From positions 1 through 29,460 of IMG/VR virus record IMGVR_UViG_3300017782_000131: a DNA stretch of 29,460 nucleotides; one strand, given 5' to 3'. A model generated the notes under the pieces. It was not told the origin of the DNA, did not search any database, and saw nothing but the letters and a program-made list of their open reading frames with translations. This stretch comes from a virus. The translations under genes and the position numbers were made by a program. Positions 14,495 through 24,457 of the stretch are shown here, piece after piece. The first letter of the stretch is position 1. Every line of letters begins with the position of its first letter.

Positions 14495-15703
14495 ATGTCA
14501 ACAACACCAGAAATTAAAGAGGGGGATTTCAAAATAAAGAAAAAACCTAAAATGAAAAAGCTTGGGAAAAAAAACGAAATTACAAAAGTAAATTTGGTTG
14601 AACCTAAAGTTGAAAAAGAAGAAACAGTTACAAAAGTAATTGTACCTAACGAAAAAAAAGAAGAAGATGCCGTTCAGGAGCAAAGCACAAATGAAGTGGA
14701 TGTTCGCGAATCATCCGAAGATGGCAAAAAAGTGGTTGAAGGAAACAATGAACCCAAAACTACTGCCAAAGATTCTAAAGAAGAAACAGTCTTAGAAGAA
14801 ATTGTTGAAATTGGGGACAAAGAAGAAACCAAGCAAGAAACAATTAAAGAAGAAATTAAAGAAGCGGTAAAAGACGAAAGAATTTTACCCGAAAATATTG
14901 AAAGCTTAGTTTCATTTATGAAAGAAACTGGTGGAAATATTGAAGATTATGTTCGACTAAATGCAGATTATAATAATGTTAATGATAAAACGCTTTTAAG
15001 AGAATATTATAAAAATACTCGTCCTCATTTAGATTTTGAAGAAATTAGCTTTCTTATGGAAGATGAATTTGAATATGATCAAGACGTAGATGATGAGCGA
15101 GATGTACGTAAAAAGAAATTAGCGTACAAAGAAGAGGTTGCAAAAGCCAAAAGTTATTTGGATGAGCTTAAAAGTAAATACTATCAGGAAATCAAGTTGA
15201 AACCTGGTGCTACTCAAGAGCAACAAAAAGCTTTAGACTTTTTTAACAGATATAATGAAGAACAAAATGTCGCTAAACAGCAGCATGAACAATTTAAATC
15301 TAATACTAAACAATTATTTAATAATGATTTCAAAGGTTTTGATTTCAATGTAGGTGATAAAAAGTTTAGATATAAAGTTCAAAATACAGATCAAGTTGCT
15401 GATAATCAATCTAATATCAACAATATTATTGGGAAGTTCCTAAATGATAAAGGTGAAGTTGTGGATACTAAAGGTTATCATAAAGCTATGTATGCAGCAT
15501 CTAATGTAGATAAAATTGCAAATCATTTTTATGAACAAGGAAAAGCTGATGCAGTTAAGAACGTTATTGATAAATCCAAAAATGTTAGCACAGAGCCTAG
15601 AGCTACTGCTGACGGAAATGTATTTGTTAATGGTCTTAAGGTCAGAGCTATAAGTGGACTTGATTCTTCAAAATTAACAATTAAGAAAAAAAGATTCAAT
15701 TAA
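14495..15703 (+). CDS. Scaffold-like acidic head protein
   Basis: This 402-residue protein lies between portal and major capsid, the normal scaffold position. Residues 1-130 are extremely Lys/Glu rich and disordered (e.g. KKKPKMKKLGKK, then many EE/KE pairs). Residues ~130-330 are helical, with coiled-coil potential (SYLDELKSKYYQEIKL). The C-terminal part is basic (KLTIKKKRFN), which could bind capsid as in other scaffolds. The N-terminal coding region is somewhat richer in GC (about 40% over 14641-14760). It probably guides prohead assembly. No protease motif is seen. Confidence 0.75.
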   Translation: MSTTPEIKEGDFKIKKKPKMKKLGKKNEITKVNLVEPKVEKEETVTKVIVPNEKKEEDAVQEQSTNEVDVRESSEDGKKVVEGNNEPKTTAKDSKEETVLEEIVEIGDKEETKQETIKEEIKEAVKDERILPENIESLVSFMKETGGNIEDYVRLNADYNNVNDKTLLREYYKNTRPHLDFEEISFLMEDEFEYDQDVDDERDVRKKKLAYKEEVAKAKSYLDELKSKYYQEIKLKPGATQEQQKALDFFNRYNEEQNVAKQQHEQFKSNTKQLFNNDFKGFDFNVGDKKFRYKVQNTDQVADNQSNINNIIGKFLNDKGEVVDTKGYHKAMYAASNVDKIANHFYEQGKADAVKNVIDKSKNVSTEPRATADGNVFVNGLKVRAISGLDSSKLTIKKKRFN

Positions 15704-15721
15704 AAATTAAAATTTAAAATT

Positions 15722-17158
15722 ATGGCAACAGTTCCAGTGGCCCCGGTATTTGGGTCAATTAAACCGTCTCAAAAGCAACAGCTTTTAGAGACAAATTATT
15801 TAAGTTTCACCGATGGTAACAATGACTTCGCGCAACAATACCTTCCTGAAATTTATGAACAAGAAGTAGAGCGTTATGGAAACAGAACATTATCTGGCTT
15901 CTTAAGAATGGTTGGTGCAGAAATGCCCATGACTTCTGACCAAATTGTATGGTCTGAGCAAAACCGTTTACATATTGCTTATGATGGATGTACTCACTCA
16001 GCTGCAGTAGCAGATGATATTACATTCCCCGTAGGTGGTGCAGGTGCAGCATTTGTTGAAAATGTTATTTCTGTAAATCAAACTATCGTTATTATGAATC
16101 CAGCTAATGGAGCAGAAGTTAAAGCTCTTGTAGTTGCAAGCGTAACAGCAGGTGGTGTGGCTAGTATTTCTGTTAAATCGTATACATCAGCTAATGTTGC
16201 TCCTACGATTGCACAGGCTACGGCAGGATTAAAAATATTTGTTTATGGTTCTGAATATAGAAAAGGAACTACAGACAATGATATTAAAAGTGTAACTCCA
16301 AGTTTTACACAGTTTCAAAATTCCCCTATCATTATTAAAGAAAAGTATGCGATCAATGGATCTGATACTGCTCAAATAGGATGGGTTGAAGTAGCAACTG
16401 AAGATGGAACATCTGGATTCTTATGGTATTTAAAAGCTGAATCAGAAACTCGTTTACGTTTTGAAGATTACTTAGAAATGGCTGTAGTTGAAGGAGAATT
16501 AGCAGCAGCTGGTTCTGGTGTTGCAGGAATTGCAGGTATTGCTTATGGTGGTACTCAAGGTTTATTTGCAGCTATTCAAGATAGAGGTAATGTAGTAAGT
16601 GGCTTCGTTGCTGCTGGTGGATTAGGTACATTTGACAATATCCTTAAAAATTTAGATACTCAAGGAGCTATTGAAGAAAACATGCTTTTCTTAAATCGTT
16701 CTACGTCTTTAGATTTTGATGATATGTTAGCTACTCTTTCTGCTGGTGCAAATGGAGGAACAGCTTATGGATTATTTGAAAACTCTGAAGAGATGGCATT
16801 AAATCTTGGATTTACTGGTTTCCGTAGAGGTTCTTATGATTTCTATAAAACTGATTGGAAATACTTAAATGATGCTTCTACTAGAGGTGCAATGGCAGAC
16901 AATCCTATTGATGGTGTCCTTGTTCCAGCTGGTACATCAACTGTATATGACCAAATCTTAGGAACTAATATCAGACGACCTTTCTTACATGTACGTTACC
17001 GTGCATCTGAAGCGGATGATAGAAGAATGAAGTCTTGGTTAACAGGATCTGTTGGAGGTGCATATACATCTTCATTAGATGCGATGGAAGTTCATTTCCT
17101 ATCTGAAAGATGTTTAGTAGTTCAGGCTGCAAACAACTTCGTATTATTTACTAAATAG
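15722..17158 (+). CDS. Major capsid protein (probable HK97 fold)
   Basis: This 478-residue protein follows the scaffold-like gene and would build the head shell. The N-terminal region (LLETNYLSFTDGNNDFAQQYLPEIYEQEVERYGNRTLSG) is helical and charged like the N-arm and E-loop region of HK97-type capsids. A central beta-rich domain (~100-215) may be an inserted domain. The end (FLHVRYRASEADDRRMKSW...VVQAANNF) fits the A/P domain closing strands. The stop is a double TAG TAG, and a strong intrinsic terminator follows at 17180-17210, as expected for a gene needing a high transcript level. The fold is assigned by order and length, not by a diagnostic motif. Confidence 0.82.
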   Translation: MATVPVAPVFGSIKPSQKQQLLETNYLSFTDGNNDFAQQYLPEIYEQEVERYGNRTLSGFLRMVGAEMPMTSDQIVWSEQNRLHIAYDGCTHSAAVADDITFPVGGAGAAFVENVISVNQTIVIMNPANGAEVKALVVASVTAGGVASISVKSYTSANVAPTIAQATAGLKIFVYGSEYRKGTTDNDIKSVTPSFTQFQNSPIIIKEKYAINGSDTAQIGWVEVATEDGTSGFLWYLKAESETRLRFEDYLEMAVVEGELAAAGSGVAGIAGIAYGGTQGLFAAIQDRGNVVSGFVAAGGLGTFDNILKNLDTQGAIEENMLFLNRSTSLDFDDMLATLSAGANGGTAYGLFENSEEMALNLGFTGFRRGSYDFYKTDWKYLNDASTRGAMADNPIDGVLVPAGTSTVYDQILGTNIRRPFLHVRYRASEADDRRMKSWLTGSVGGAYTSSLDAMEVHFLSERCLVVQAANNFVLFTK

Positions 17159-17179
17159 TAGATTATACATATTATTATT

Positions 17180-17210
17180 CAGGGGGCGCAAGCCCCTTGG
17201 GTAATTTTTT
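17180..17210 (+). terminator. Rho-independent terminator after the capsid gene
   Basis: Bases 17180-17187 and 17192-17199 form an 8-base-pair GC-rich stem (one G-U pair) around a GCAA tetraloop. After a short spacer a run of six T ends at 17210. This is the clearest intrinsic terminator in the window. It lies 22 bases after the stop of the major capsid gene and would set a transcript end or attenuate readthrough into the tail genes. Confidence 0.85.
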
Positions 17211-17237
17211 ATATTAACTTTTAAATTATATTATATC

Positions 17238-18062
17238 ATGGCTAAAAAAGCTAAAAATATTGATGCTCCAGTAATTGAACAGGAAGCACCAGTGGTAAAA
17301 GAAACAATTAAAAAATCCACTAAACCACAGTGGGAAATTAAAGACAGAAATTATTATTTAACAGGAAACAAAAGTCCTTTAACATTAACAATACCTTCTC
17401 GTCATACAACTAAAGTTCCATTACTATGGTTTGATTCTAAAACTAATGAACAAAAGGAACTAAGATATGCAACTAATCAAACTTCTCCATTTGCTGCGGA
17501 GCAAAAAGGTGAAGCAACATTAGGGCATATTATTTTTAAAGACGGAACATTAACAGTTCCAAAAGAAAAACAAAATTTGCAAAAATTATTGTCATTATAT
17601 CATCCAAAATTAAATGTTGCATATACAGAATTTGATGCAATAGAAGAAGCTAAAGATGAATTAGATGATTTAGAAATGCAAATTGACGCATTAAATGCTG
17701 CTAAGAATATTGATATAGATCATGCAGAAGCAATCTTAAGAGTTGAAGTAGGTTCTCAAGTAACCACAATGAGCTCAAAAGAAATAAGAAGAGATCTATT
17801 ATTGTTTGCTAAACGTAAACCAGATTTATTTTTAGATTTAGCTGCTGATGATAATGTTGAGCTACGTAATATTGCAATTGTAGCACAGGAATCAGGTATT
17901 ATAAAATTATCGCAAGATCAAAGAACATTTTCTTGGGCTTCGAATGATAAAAAATTAATGACTGTTCCGTTTGATGAAAATCCATATTCAGCAATGGCAG
18001 CTTTTTTCAAAACAGATGAGGGTACTGAAGTATTTAAATCTATTGAGAAAAAATTAAAATAA
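17238..18062 (+). CDS. Conserved capsid-adjacent protein, unknown
   Basis: This 274-residue protein is downstream of the capsid gene, beyond the terminator. It has a Lys/Glu-rich disordered N-terminus, then WEIKDRNYYLTGNKSPLTLTIPSRHT, a LGHIIFKDGTLTVPKEKQNLQKLLSLYHP segment, and an acidic helix (DAIEEAKDELDDLEMQIDAL). It continues MSSKEIRRDLLLFAKRKPDLFLDLAADDN and ends NPYSAMAAFFKTDEG. I recognise the whole pattern from proteins that follow the capsid gene in uncultured marine phages. Function is unknown; a head decoration or completion role is plausible from position. Confidence 0.8.
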   Translation: MAKKAKNIDAPVIEQEAPVVKETIKKSTKPQWEIKDRNYYLTGNKSPLTLTIPSRHTTKVPLLWFDSKTNEQKELRYATNQTSPFAAEQKGEATLGHIIFKDGTLTVPKEKQNLQKLLSLYHPKLNVAYTEFDAIEEAKDELDDLEMQIDALNAAKNIDIDHAEAILRVEVGSQVTTMSSKEIRRDLLLFAKRKPDLFLDLAADDNVELRNIAIVAQESGIIKLSQDQRTFSWASNDKKLMTVPFDENPYSAMAAFFKTDEGTEVFKSIEKKLK

Positions 18063-18072
18063 CATGTAATAT

Positions 18073-18110
18073 TAATATAAGGGGGATATGAAAATTATCC
18101 TCCTATATTA
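18073..18110 (+). other. Long intergenic stem-loop
   Basis: Left arm 18073-18088 and right arm 18096-18110 pair over 15 base pairs with one bulged A and one G-U, around a 7-base loop. The core includes five G paired to CC-T-CC. No T-run follows on the + strand, so it does not look like an intrinsic terminator. It lies between the capsid-adjacent protein and the first neck gene, and could be an RNA processing site, a stability element, or a translation control for the gene at 18126. Confidence 0.6.
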
Positions 18111-18125
18111 AAATAATAAAAAATA

Positions 18126-18884
18126 ATGGCTATAAACGTAAACACCGTATATCAAACCGTTTTATTAATATTAAATAAAGAACAAAGAGGTTATATGACA
18201 CCTCAAGAATTTAACAATATTGGTAATCAGGTTCAGCTTGAAATATTTGAAAAGTATTTTGAAGATTTAAATCAGCAAATACGTGTTCCACAAGCCGATA
18301 CAGATTATTCAGATAGAATAACAAATTTAGATGAAAAAATATCTATTTTTAAAACATTTGGAAATGCTACGTATGATTCAACAACGAATCCAGCAACTCC
18401 GTATTTTACATTACCAACCACAGATGGATTTGGAGAAACTATAACTTTTTATAGATTAGGTACTGTATTATATAACGATGAAGTTGAACTTCAAAGACTT
18501 CAAAGAGGTGATTTTTATTATATTAATAAATCACAATTAACAAAGCCATCAACTTCTTGGCCTGTTTATTTATATGAAAACAATAAACTTTTTGTAAAAC
18601 CAATTGAAATAACTTCAAAAATAACAGTGGATTTTATAAGAAAGCCTAAAAATGTTATATGGGGCTTTGATGTAGGGGGTTTAGGGCAATATATATATAA
18701 TGCCAATCCTTTTAATGCTGCTACACAACCAACTGGATCGGTAAATTTTGAATTGCAGGATTCTGAACAAACAGAAGTAATATTAAGAATATTAATATAT
18801 GCGGGAATAGTTATTAGAGATCCTCAAATTATTCAAGCAGCAGCACAACAAGTTCAAATGGACGAAATAAACAAAAAAAGCTAA
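18126..18884 (+). CDS. Neck/ring-type virion structural protein
   Basis: This 252-residue protein opens with NVNTVYQTVLLILNKEQRGYMTPQEFNNIGNQVQLEIFEKYFEDLN, a pattern I recognise from structural proteins of marine phages in the position after the capsid. The rest is beta-rich (FTLPTTDGFGETITFYRL, VYLYENNKLFVKPI) with the helical C-terminus IIQAAAQQVQMDEINKK. Similar proteins occur in crAss-like and Cellulophaga podophages as head-tail or ring components. It is probably in the neck between portal and tail. It is separated from the next gene by only six bases. Confidence 0.75.
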   Translation: MAINVNTVYQTVLLILNKEQRGYMTPQEFNNIGNQVQLEIFEKYFEDLNQQIRVPQADTDYSDRITNLDEKISIFKTFGNATYDSTTNPATPYFTLPTTDGFGETITFYRLGTVLYNDEVELQRLQRGDFYYINKSQLTKPSTSWPVYLYENNKLFVKPIEITSKITVDFIRKPKNVIWGFDVGGLGQYIYNANPFNAATQPTGSVNFELQDSEQTEVILRILIYAGIVIRDPQIIQAAAQQVQMDEINKKS

Positions 18885-18890
18885 TAAATT

Positions 18891-20123
18891 ATGGCAGAAG
18901 TTGACGGAGGTTTAATAACCGAAACAAATAGACAATATTACGAAGGTACTCAGGGCTTTAAAGTTGCAGCTAATCAATTATCTTTTACTACAACTTTTAA
19001 TACTAAATTAATATATGGTAATTATTCACCTACAGATCCAAATTTTGGATTAAATAATTTTGTACTTTACATAAGCTTAACAGGTTTGCCTGGTAGTTTT
19101 GTTGAATATATTCAAGAATATACTGTTTTTCAAAATACAATAACTTTTACAAATGCTTTAGCAACTGGAAGTTTTGTTGTTGTACAATTAAAAACTGAAA
19201 CAGGTGGGGAATATGGAAATGAAGATGCTTTTGGAAGGACTACTCAAGAAAATTATGGAAGTTATCAATATACATCAATGAATGATGTAATTAATAATTT
19301 TATGATTGCATATGTAGGGGCTGGAAAGTTAATACCAAGTGTTAAAAGAACAGATGTTTTATTTCATGCTAAAAGAGGGCTACAAGAATTTAGTTATGAT
19401 ACTTTAAAAAGCATACATTCATCCGAATTAACCATACCACCAACTTTATCTGTTCCATTACCGCAAGATTATGTAAATTATGTAAAATGTTCATGGGTAG
19501 ATAAATTAGGTGTTAAACATATTATTTATCCTACAACTTTAACTTCAAACCCTTATAATACACCTTTGCAAGATAATAACGGGGCACAAACTTCCGGCTC
19601 TTATGATCAAGGGTTAGAAGGCACATCTCAAACTAACGAAAGATGGGATAAAGCAAATCCAAGATTATTAAGTGGAGGTATTACAACTGAAGATATTAAT
19701 AATGGATTAGCACCATTAGATATATGGAATTTTGATTGGGGATACGGAGGTTTTTATGGTCAACGTTATGGGCTGGATCCAGAGTTAACACAAGTAAATG
19801 GATGGTTTACAATAGATGAAAGAGTTGGTAAAATGTCTTTTTCGAGTGATCTAAATGGAGCATTGATAATACTGGAATATATATCAGATGGTGTTGCTTA
19901 TGATACAACAATGAAAGTGCCTAAAATGGCTGAAGAAGCATTATATGCTCATATTAGTCATGCTATATTAGCTAGCCGTATTAATATACCTGAATATGTA
20001 ATTAACCGATTAAAGCGTGAACGAAGCGCTAAATTAAGAAATGCTAAAATTAGATTATCTAATATTAAATTAGAAGAATTTACTCAAGTAATGACTAATA
20101 AATCCAAGTGGATTAAACACTAA
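18891..20123 (+). CDS. Tail tube/neck-type structural protein
   Basis: This 410-residue protein begins six bases after the previous stop. An N-terminal beta domain (~10-110: FTTTFNTKLIYGNYSP, then FVVVQLKTETGG) is followed by YTSMNDVINNFMIAYVGAGKLIPSVKRTDVLFHAKRGLQEFSYDTLK. That segment resembles the core of tubular tail A-type proteins of short-tailed phages. The C-terminal part (EEALYAHISHAILASRINIPEYVINRLKRERSAKLRNAKIRL) is a basic helical bundle, also characteristic. It probably joins portal ring to tail hub. Assigned by pattern and order, without a search. Confidence 0.72.
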   Translation: MAEVDGGLITETNRQYYEGTQGFKVAANQLSFTTTFNTKLIYGNYSPTDPNFGLNNFVLYISLTGLPGSFVEYIQEYTVFQNTITFTNALATGSFVVVQLKTETGGEYGNEDAFGRTTQENYGSYQYTSMNDVINNFMIAYVGAGKLIPSVKRTDVLFHAKRGLQEFSYDTLKSIHSSELTIPPTLSVPLPQDYVNYVKCSWVDKLGVKHIIYPTTLTSNPYNTPLQDNNGAQTSGSYDQGLEGTSQTNERWDKANPRLLSGGITTEDINNGLAPLDIWNFDWGYGGFYGQRYGLDPELTQVNGWFTIDERVGKMSFSSDLNGALIILEYISDGVAYDTTMKVPKMAEEALYAHISHAILASRINIPEYVINRLKRERSAKLRNAKIRLSNIKLEEFTQVMTNKSKWIKH

Positions 20124-20129
20124 AATTAA

Positions 20130-23100
20130 ATGGCTGAAGTAAAAAATGCTTTTATTAAATCCAAAATGAATAAAGATCTTGATGCTAGATTACTACCATC
20201 AGGTGAATATCGAGAAGGAATTAATATACAAGTTAGTAGATCCGAAGGAGCTGACGTTGGAGCCTTACAAAATGTAAGAGGTAATAAATTACTTTTAGAT
20301 TTTGCAGCTTTAACTAGTGTACCTAATTTGACTACTATTGGTCAATTTACAGATTCAACTAATGAGGTTATTTATATATTTTTAACAGATTATACACCTC
20401 TGTCTACTAATCCAAATGCTTTTAACCCTAATGCAAATAATTTTGTTTATTCTTATAATGTAAATTCAAATACAGCTACTCCTTTATTACAAGGTGCATT
20501 TTTAAATTTTGCTACAACTAATTTAATTATTGGTGTAAATGTTTTAGAAAACTTTTTATTTTTTACAGATAATAGAAATCAACCTCGTAAAATAAATATT
20601 GCTTCTGCAGCACCTATAGCTCCAGCCACAACACCTACTTATTATACTAAAGAAGAACAAATATCTGTTGCTAAATATAATCCATTTGAACCTATACAAC
20701 TTTACAAAGAAACAGGTGCAAATACAGGTGTTTATGAAACAGCTATGTATGATAGAACTAGCCAAAATTTACCAAATGGTACACCAAATCCATATTATGC
20801 AGCTAATTATCCTGGAGATCCAAATTATTTAAATGATAAATTTGTAAGATTTAGTTATAGATTTAAATTTGATGATAATGAGTATTCATTAATTGCACCT
20901 TTTACTCAACCTGCTTTTATACCAGATCAAGACGGATATTTTTTAAATAATACTACGCCCACTGGTAATTCTAAAGATGAAAATTCAGCTTATAGAAGTA
21001 CAATAGTTGATTTTATGGAAAATAAAGCAGATAATATTTTGTTACAAATTCCATTACCTTCTAATGCAAATCAATTGAACAATAGCTTTAAAGTAAATGA
21101 AATTGAAATTTTATATAAAGAATCCGATGGAACTACAATAAAAGTTATAGATACTATTGATATACAAACTGCAGATTTTGTGTCTAATACTACAGACATT
21201 GTTCAATATAATTATCAAGCCAGAAAACCTTTTAAAACATTACCAAATGCAGATTTAATCAGAGTATATGATAAAGTACCTGTAAAAGCTTTTGGTCAAG
21301 AAATTATTAGCAATAGAGTTGTATATAGTAATTTTCAAGATAAACATACTCCACCTGCTAATATAGAGTATTCAGTAAATGCATCTAATAAATCCGCATT
21401 TAATGTTTCAGGAACGAATGAAACACAATGGGATACAAGTATTACTGAATATCCTATGCATACTTTAAAACAAAATAGAAATTATCAAGTTGGTATTGTT
21501 TTATCTGATAAATTTGGAAGAACATCTTCTGTAATTTTATCTTCTGTAACAGCAGACGACGTTACTGAAAGCGGTAGTGTGTTTAAGGGATCAACATATT
21601 ATCATCCTTATAAAACAACAGCTAATAATTTACCAGCTACTTGGCCTGGTGATTCATTAAAAGTTTTATTTACAAGTGAAATTACAGGTGGCGGAGCAGG
21701 ATTATATAATGGAAATACGGGATCAGCTAGTTATAATCCGCTTGGCTGGTATTCGTATAAAATTGTTGTAAAACAAACAGAACAAGATTATTATAATGTT
21801 TATTTACCTGGTATTTTAAATCAAGATCCTGGGGGATTACTAGATGATCCTAAAGATACAGTTTCTTATATAACTCTTTTAAATGATAATATAAATAAAG
21901 TACCACGTGATTTAAGCGAAGTGGGGCCAGAACAAAAACAATTTAGAAGTTCTGTACAATTGTTTGGAAGAGTTACTCCTGATGCTTCAACTAATATTCC
22001 AGCTTTTAATGAACAATATTATCCTGGTCAATCATCAGATACGGTATCTACTATTGGAGAACAAAATGATATATTAGGCACAACAACAGATTACTCTGAT
22101 ATTTATCAATCTAAATCAAATCCTTTATTAGCAAGATCAACACAGGGTGATTCTACAAATCCTATAGGTGCTGATATACATGCTTCTGGTAATTACAATA
22201 TTTTATTAGGTATATATGAAACAAGCCCTACTTTATCATTATTAGATATTTATTGGGAAACTTCAACAACAGGTCTTATATCTGATTTAAATTTAGCAAT
22301 TAATACTGGTAACCAAAATCCAACAGGCTTTAGTCCTATTACTTATACTCAATCTGAAGTAAATGGAATAAATTCAGTTATTACAAATGATTTTTGGCCA
22401 TTAGATTTAACTGATAATCCTATACCCCTTTCTCAAGTTAATATAAATACTATAGTAGACGGAACAGGCGCTAATAGGACAGGTATAATTATAATTAAAA
22501 CAGCAAGCGGAACTCCAACGCCAAACGGAGCAACATATTCGCAAGATTCTTATGTGTTACAAACTTCGGCATATTTCTTTTTTAACTCGGATCCTAATCA
22601 AAATAATTTTACATTTAATTTTAATGTTCAAGATTTAGGTAATGCTTCTTCTACAATAATAGATTACCAAGCTAGCTTAGCAAATGCTACACCTCAAATA
22701 ACTAACTGCCCTTCAACTATAGCTGTTGTTCCAGGAACACAAGACATATTTACATTTACAGGAAATAATGGCTCAAATACTGGAGGAAGTTATACAAGTC
22801 AAGGTTTAGTGTGGAGTTTAATTAATGGTGATCCTACATCACCAATTACAATTGATTCATCTACTGGTGTATTGCAAGATTTAACAGGAACTGCTGCAGG
22901 ATCTTTTTCCGGTACGGTTACATTAACAGATGCAGACGGGGGATCAGCTAATGGTGCGCTAAGCACAACATGTCTTATAAATACCACCGTTGGGGCTGAG
23001 CCTGCTAATGGAGCTTTTGCTGATTGCAAAACTATTGCTGGTGGTTTAGGGGCAATAAGTCAAGGTTTTTATTGGGTATCAGACGTAACTAATGCAGCTC

Positions 23101-24428
23101 AGCAAAGTACAACAATAGATAATTTAAGACAACCTATATCTGCGTTAGCATTAAATGACAATTTAGCATCTCCAACAGAAGCTGCTGTAACTGTAACAAG
23201 ACAATATTGTAAAACTTTGCAATCTCAACCTCCTGTTATTACTAATAAAAACAATAATGTTGTTTATAATAACAATCAATCTTTAAGCAACTTAACACAA
23301 GGCACTGCATATATAAGTGTTGATTTTGAATTAAAACAATATTCAGCACCTGGCTTAGCATTTGCATTTACTGGAAGTGGTGGTAACGCAGGAACTAATT
23401 GGGCGCAAGGCCCCTACGTAACTTGGCCTTGTTATTTACAATATCGTCCTAATGCTTCTAGTCCTTGGGTAAGAGCTACAGATATAGAAAACAATCAAAT
23501 ATTTTTTGGTGGCGCTCAAGAAGTAAATTATGAAGCTAATTTAGTTAATTCTGGTTTTAATATATTTTCTTCAGATACAGGTCCAAATACAATAAATAAA
23601 GAAGGTGTTATTAATCAAAAAAATACTTCAACACCGGTGTTAGGTAACAATTTTGTAAATGGTATTGATGTTACTGATGTAATGTCTGTTATGACTCAAT
23701 ATTCAGGTGCTAATGGTCAATTTGGGCCATTATTTGGAAAAGCAAATAGAACTTTTGCTATTGGTAAAGATCAAGGTTATAAACAACAACCTGATAAATT
23801 TGGAGATTATAGACTTTTAGTTGGTTATCCTTTTGGAGCTGCTCAATATTATAATGGATATTATATTGGTCCTAATGCTCAAGAAGGAGTAGTAACTATT
23901 AATATGGATCTTAATAATCCATCAGCTGGAAATGTAAGATGTCCTGAAACAACTTCTGTTTTTTATAATAGTAATCGTTATAATATAACAATAAAATATG
24001 GAGATTTTTATTATCCCAAAGATTATCCTACTTGCCCTTCATCATCACCAACATTTTTTGAATATAAAGTTTCATCAAGTGGTGATAGCACAAGTATTAA
24101 CTCGTTAAAAAATTCAACTCCATCAGTATCTGTATTTGCGAAAGAATGGCATTGTAAATATGTAACTCAATTTTATACAGATTCAGCATTATCAACAAAA
24201 TGGACACCAACTAGTCAATCATCAGGCAAATGGCATACTTATATTCCTGCATTTAGTAATACTAAAACAGGTAGAGATGGAACATGGAATTCATGGATAA
24301 AAGGAGAAGGCCAACCAATTACAAATAATTTTGCTTATACTGATCAAGATAGAAGATGGGCGGCACAATTTAATGCTACTGGAGAAAAATTAACTAGGAC
24401 TGCAACACCTTCAGAAACTGGTCAGTAA
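20130..24428 (+). CDS. Large tail structural/stabilization-type protein with Ig-like insertion
   Basis: This 1432-residue protein, the largest here, starts six bases after the previous stop. The N-terminus (KSKMNKDLDARLLPSGEYREG, then SEGADVGALQNVRGN) is a hallmark I recall for a very large marine phage structural protein, sometimes called a stabilization or tail hub protein. The body is beta-rich. Residues ~852-953 form an Ig/cadherin-like domain with DSSTGVLQDL and GSFSGTVTLTDADGG, as in surface-exposed adhesive domains. In related phages, as I recall, the C-terminal part continues with a domain here encoded separately at 24458-25888. It probably forms the tail body, with the Ig-like domain exposed. 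Confidence 0.78.
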   Translation: MAEVKNAFIKSKMNKDLDARLLPSGEYREGINIQVSRSEGADVGALQNVRGNKLLLDFAALTSVPNLTTIGQFTDSTNEVIYIFLTDYTPLSTNPNAFNPNANNFVYSYNVNSNTATPLLQGAFLNFATTNLIIGVNVLENFLFFTDNRNQPRKINIASAAPIAPATTPTYYTKEEQISVAKYNPFEPIQLYKETGANTGVYETAMYDRTSQNLPNGTPNPYYAANYPGDPNYLNDKFVRFSYRFKFDDNEYSLIAPFTQPAFIPDQDGYFLNNTTPTGNSKDENSAYRSTIVDFMENKADNILLQIPLPSNANQLNNSFKVNEIEILYKESDGTTIKVIDTIDIQTADFVSNTTDIVQYNYQARKPFKTLPNADLIRVYDKVPVKAFGQEIISNRVVYSNFQDKHTPPANIEYSVNASNKSAFNVSGTNETQWDTSITEYPMHTLKQNRNYQVGIVLSDKFGRTSSVILSSVTADDVTESGSVFKGSTYYHPYKTTANNLPATWPGDSLKVLFTSEITGGGAGLYNGNTGSASYNPLGWYSYKIVVKQTEQDYYNVYLPGILNQDPGGLLDDPKDTVSYITLLNDNINKVPRDLSEVGPEQKQFRSSVQLFGRVTPDASTNIPAFNEQYYPGQSSDTVSTIGEQNDILGTTTDYSDIYQSKSNPLLARSTQGDSTNPIGADIHASGNYNILLGIYETSPTLSLLDIYWETSTTGLISDLNLAINTGNQNPTGFSPITYTQSEVNGINSVITNDFWPLDLTDNPIPLSQVNINTIVDGTGANRTGIIIIKTASGTPTPNGATYSQDSYVLQTSAYFFFNSDPNQNNFTFNFNVQDLGNASSTIIDYQASLANATPQITNCPSTIAVVPGTQDIFTFTGNNGSNTGGSYTSQGLVWSLINGDPTSPITIDSSTGVLQDLTGTAAGSFSGTVTLTDADGGSANGALSTTCLINTTVGAEPANGAFADCKTIAGGLGAISQGFYWVSDVTNAAQQSTTIDNLRQPISALALNDNLASPTEAAVTVTRQYCKTLQSQPPVITNKNNNVVYNNNQSLSNLTQGTAYISVDFELKQYSAPGLAFAFTGSGGNAGTNWAQGPYVTWPCYLQYRPNASSPWVRATDIENNQIFFGGAQEVNYEANLVNSGFNIFSSDTGPNTINKEGVINQKNTSTPVLGNNFVNGIDVTDVMSVMTQYSGANGQFGPLFGKANRTFAIGKDQGYKQQPDKFGDYRLLVGYPFGAAQYYNGYYIGPNAQEGVVTINMDLNNPSAGNVRCPETTSVFYNSNRYNITIKYGDFYYPKDYPTCPSSSPTFFEYKVSSSGDSTSINSLKNSTPSVSVFAKEWHCKYVTQFYTDSALSTKWTPTSQSSGKWHTYIPAFSNTKTGRDGTWNSWIKGEGQPITNNFAYTDQDRRWAAQFNATGEKLTRTATPSETGQ

Positions 24429-24457
24429 TTAATATAATAAATAAGTAATAATAAAAT

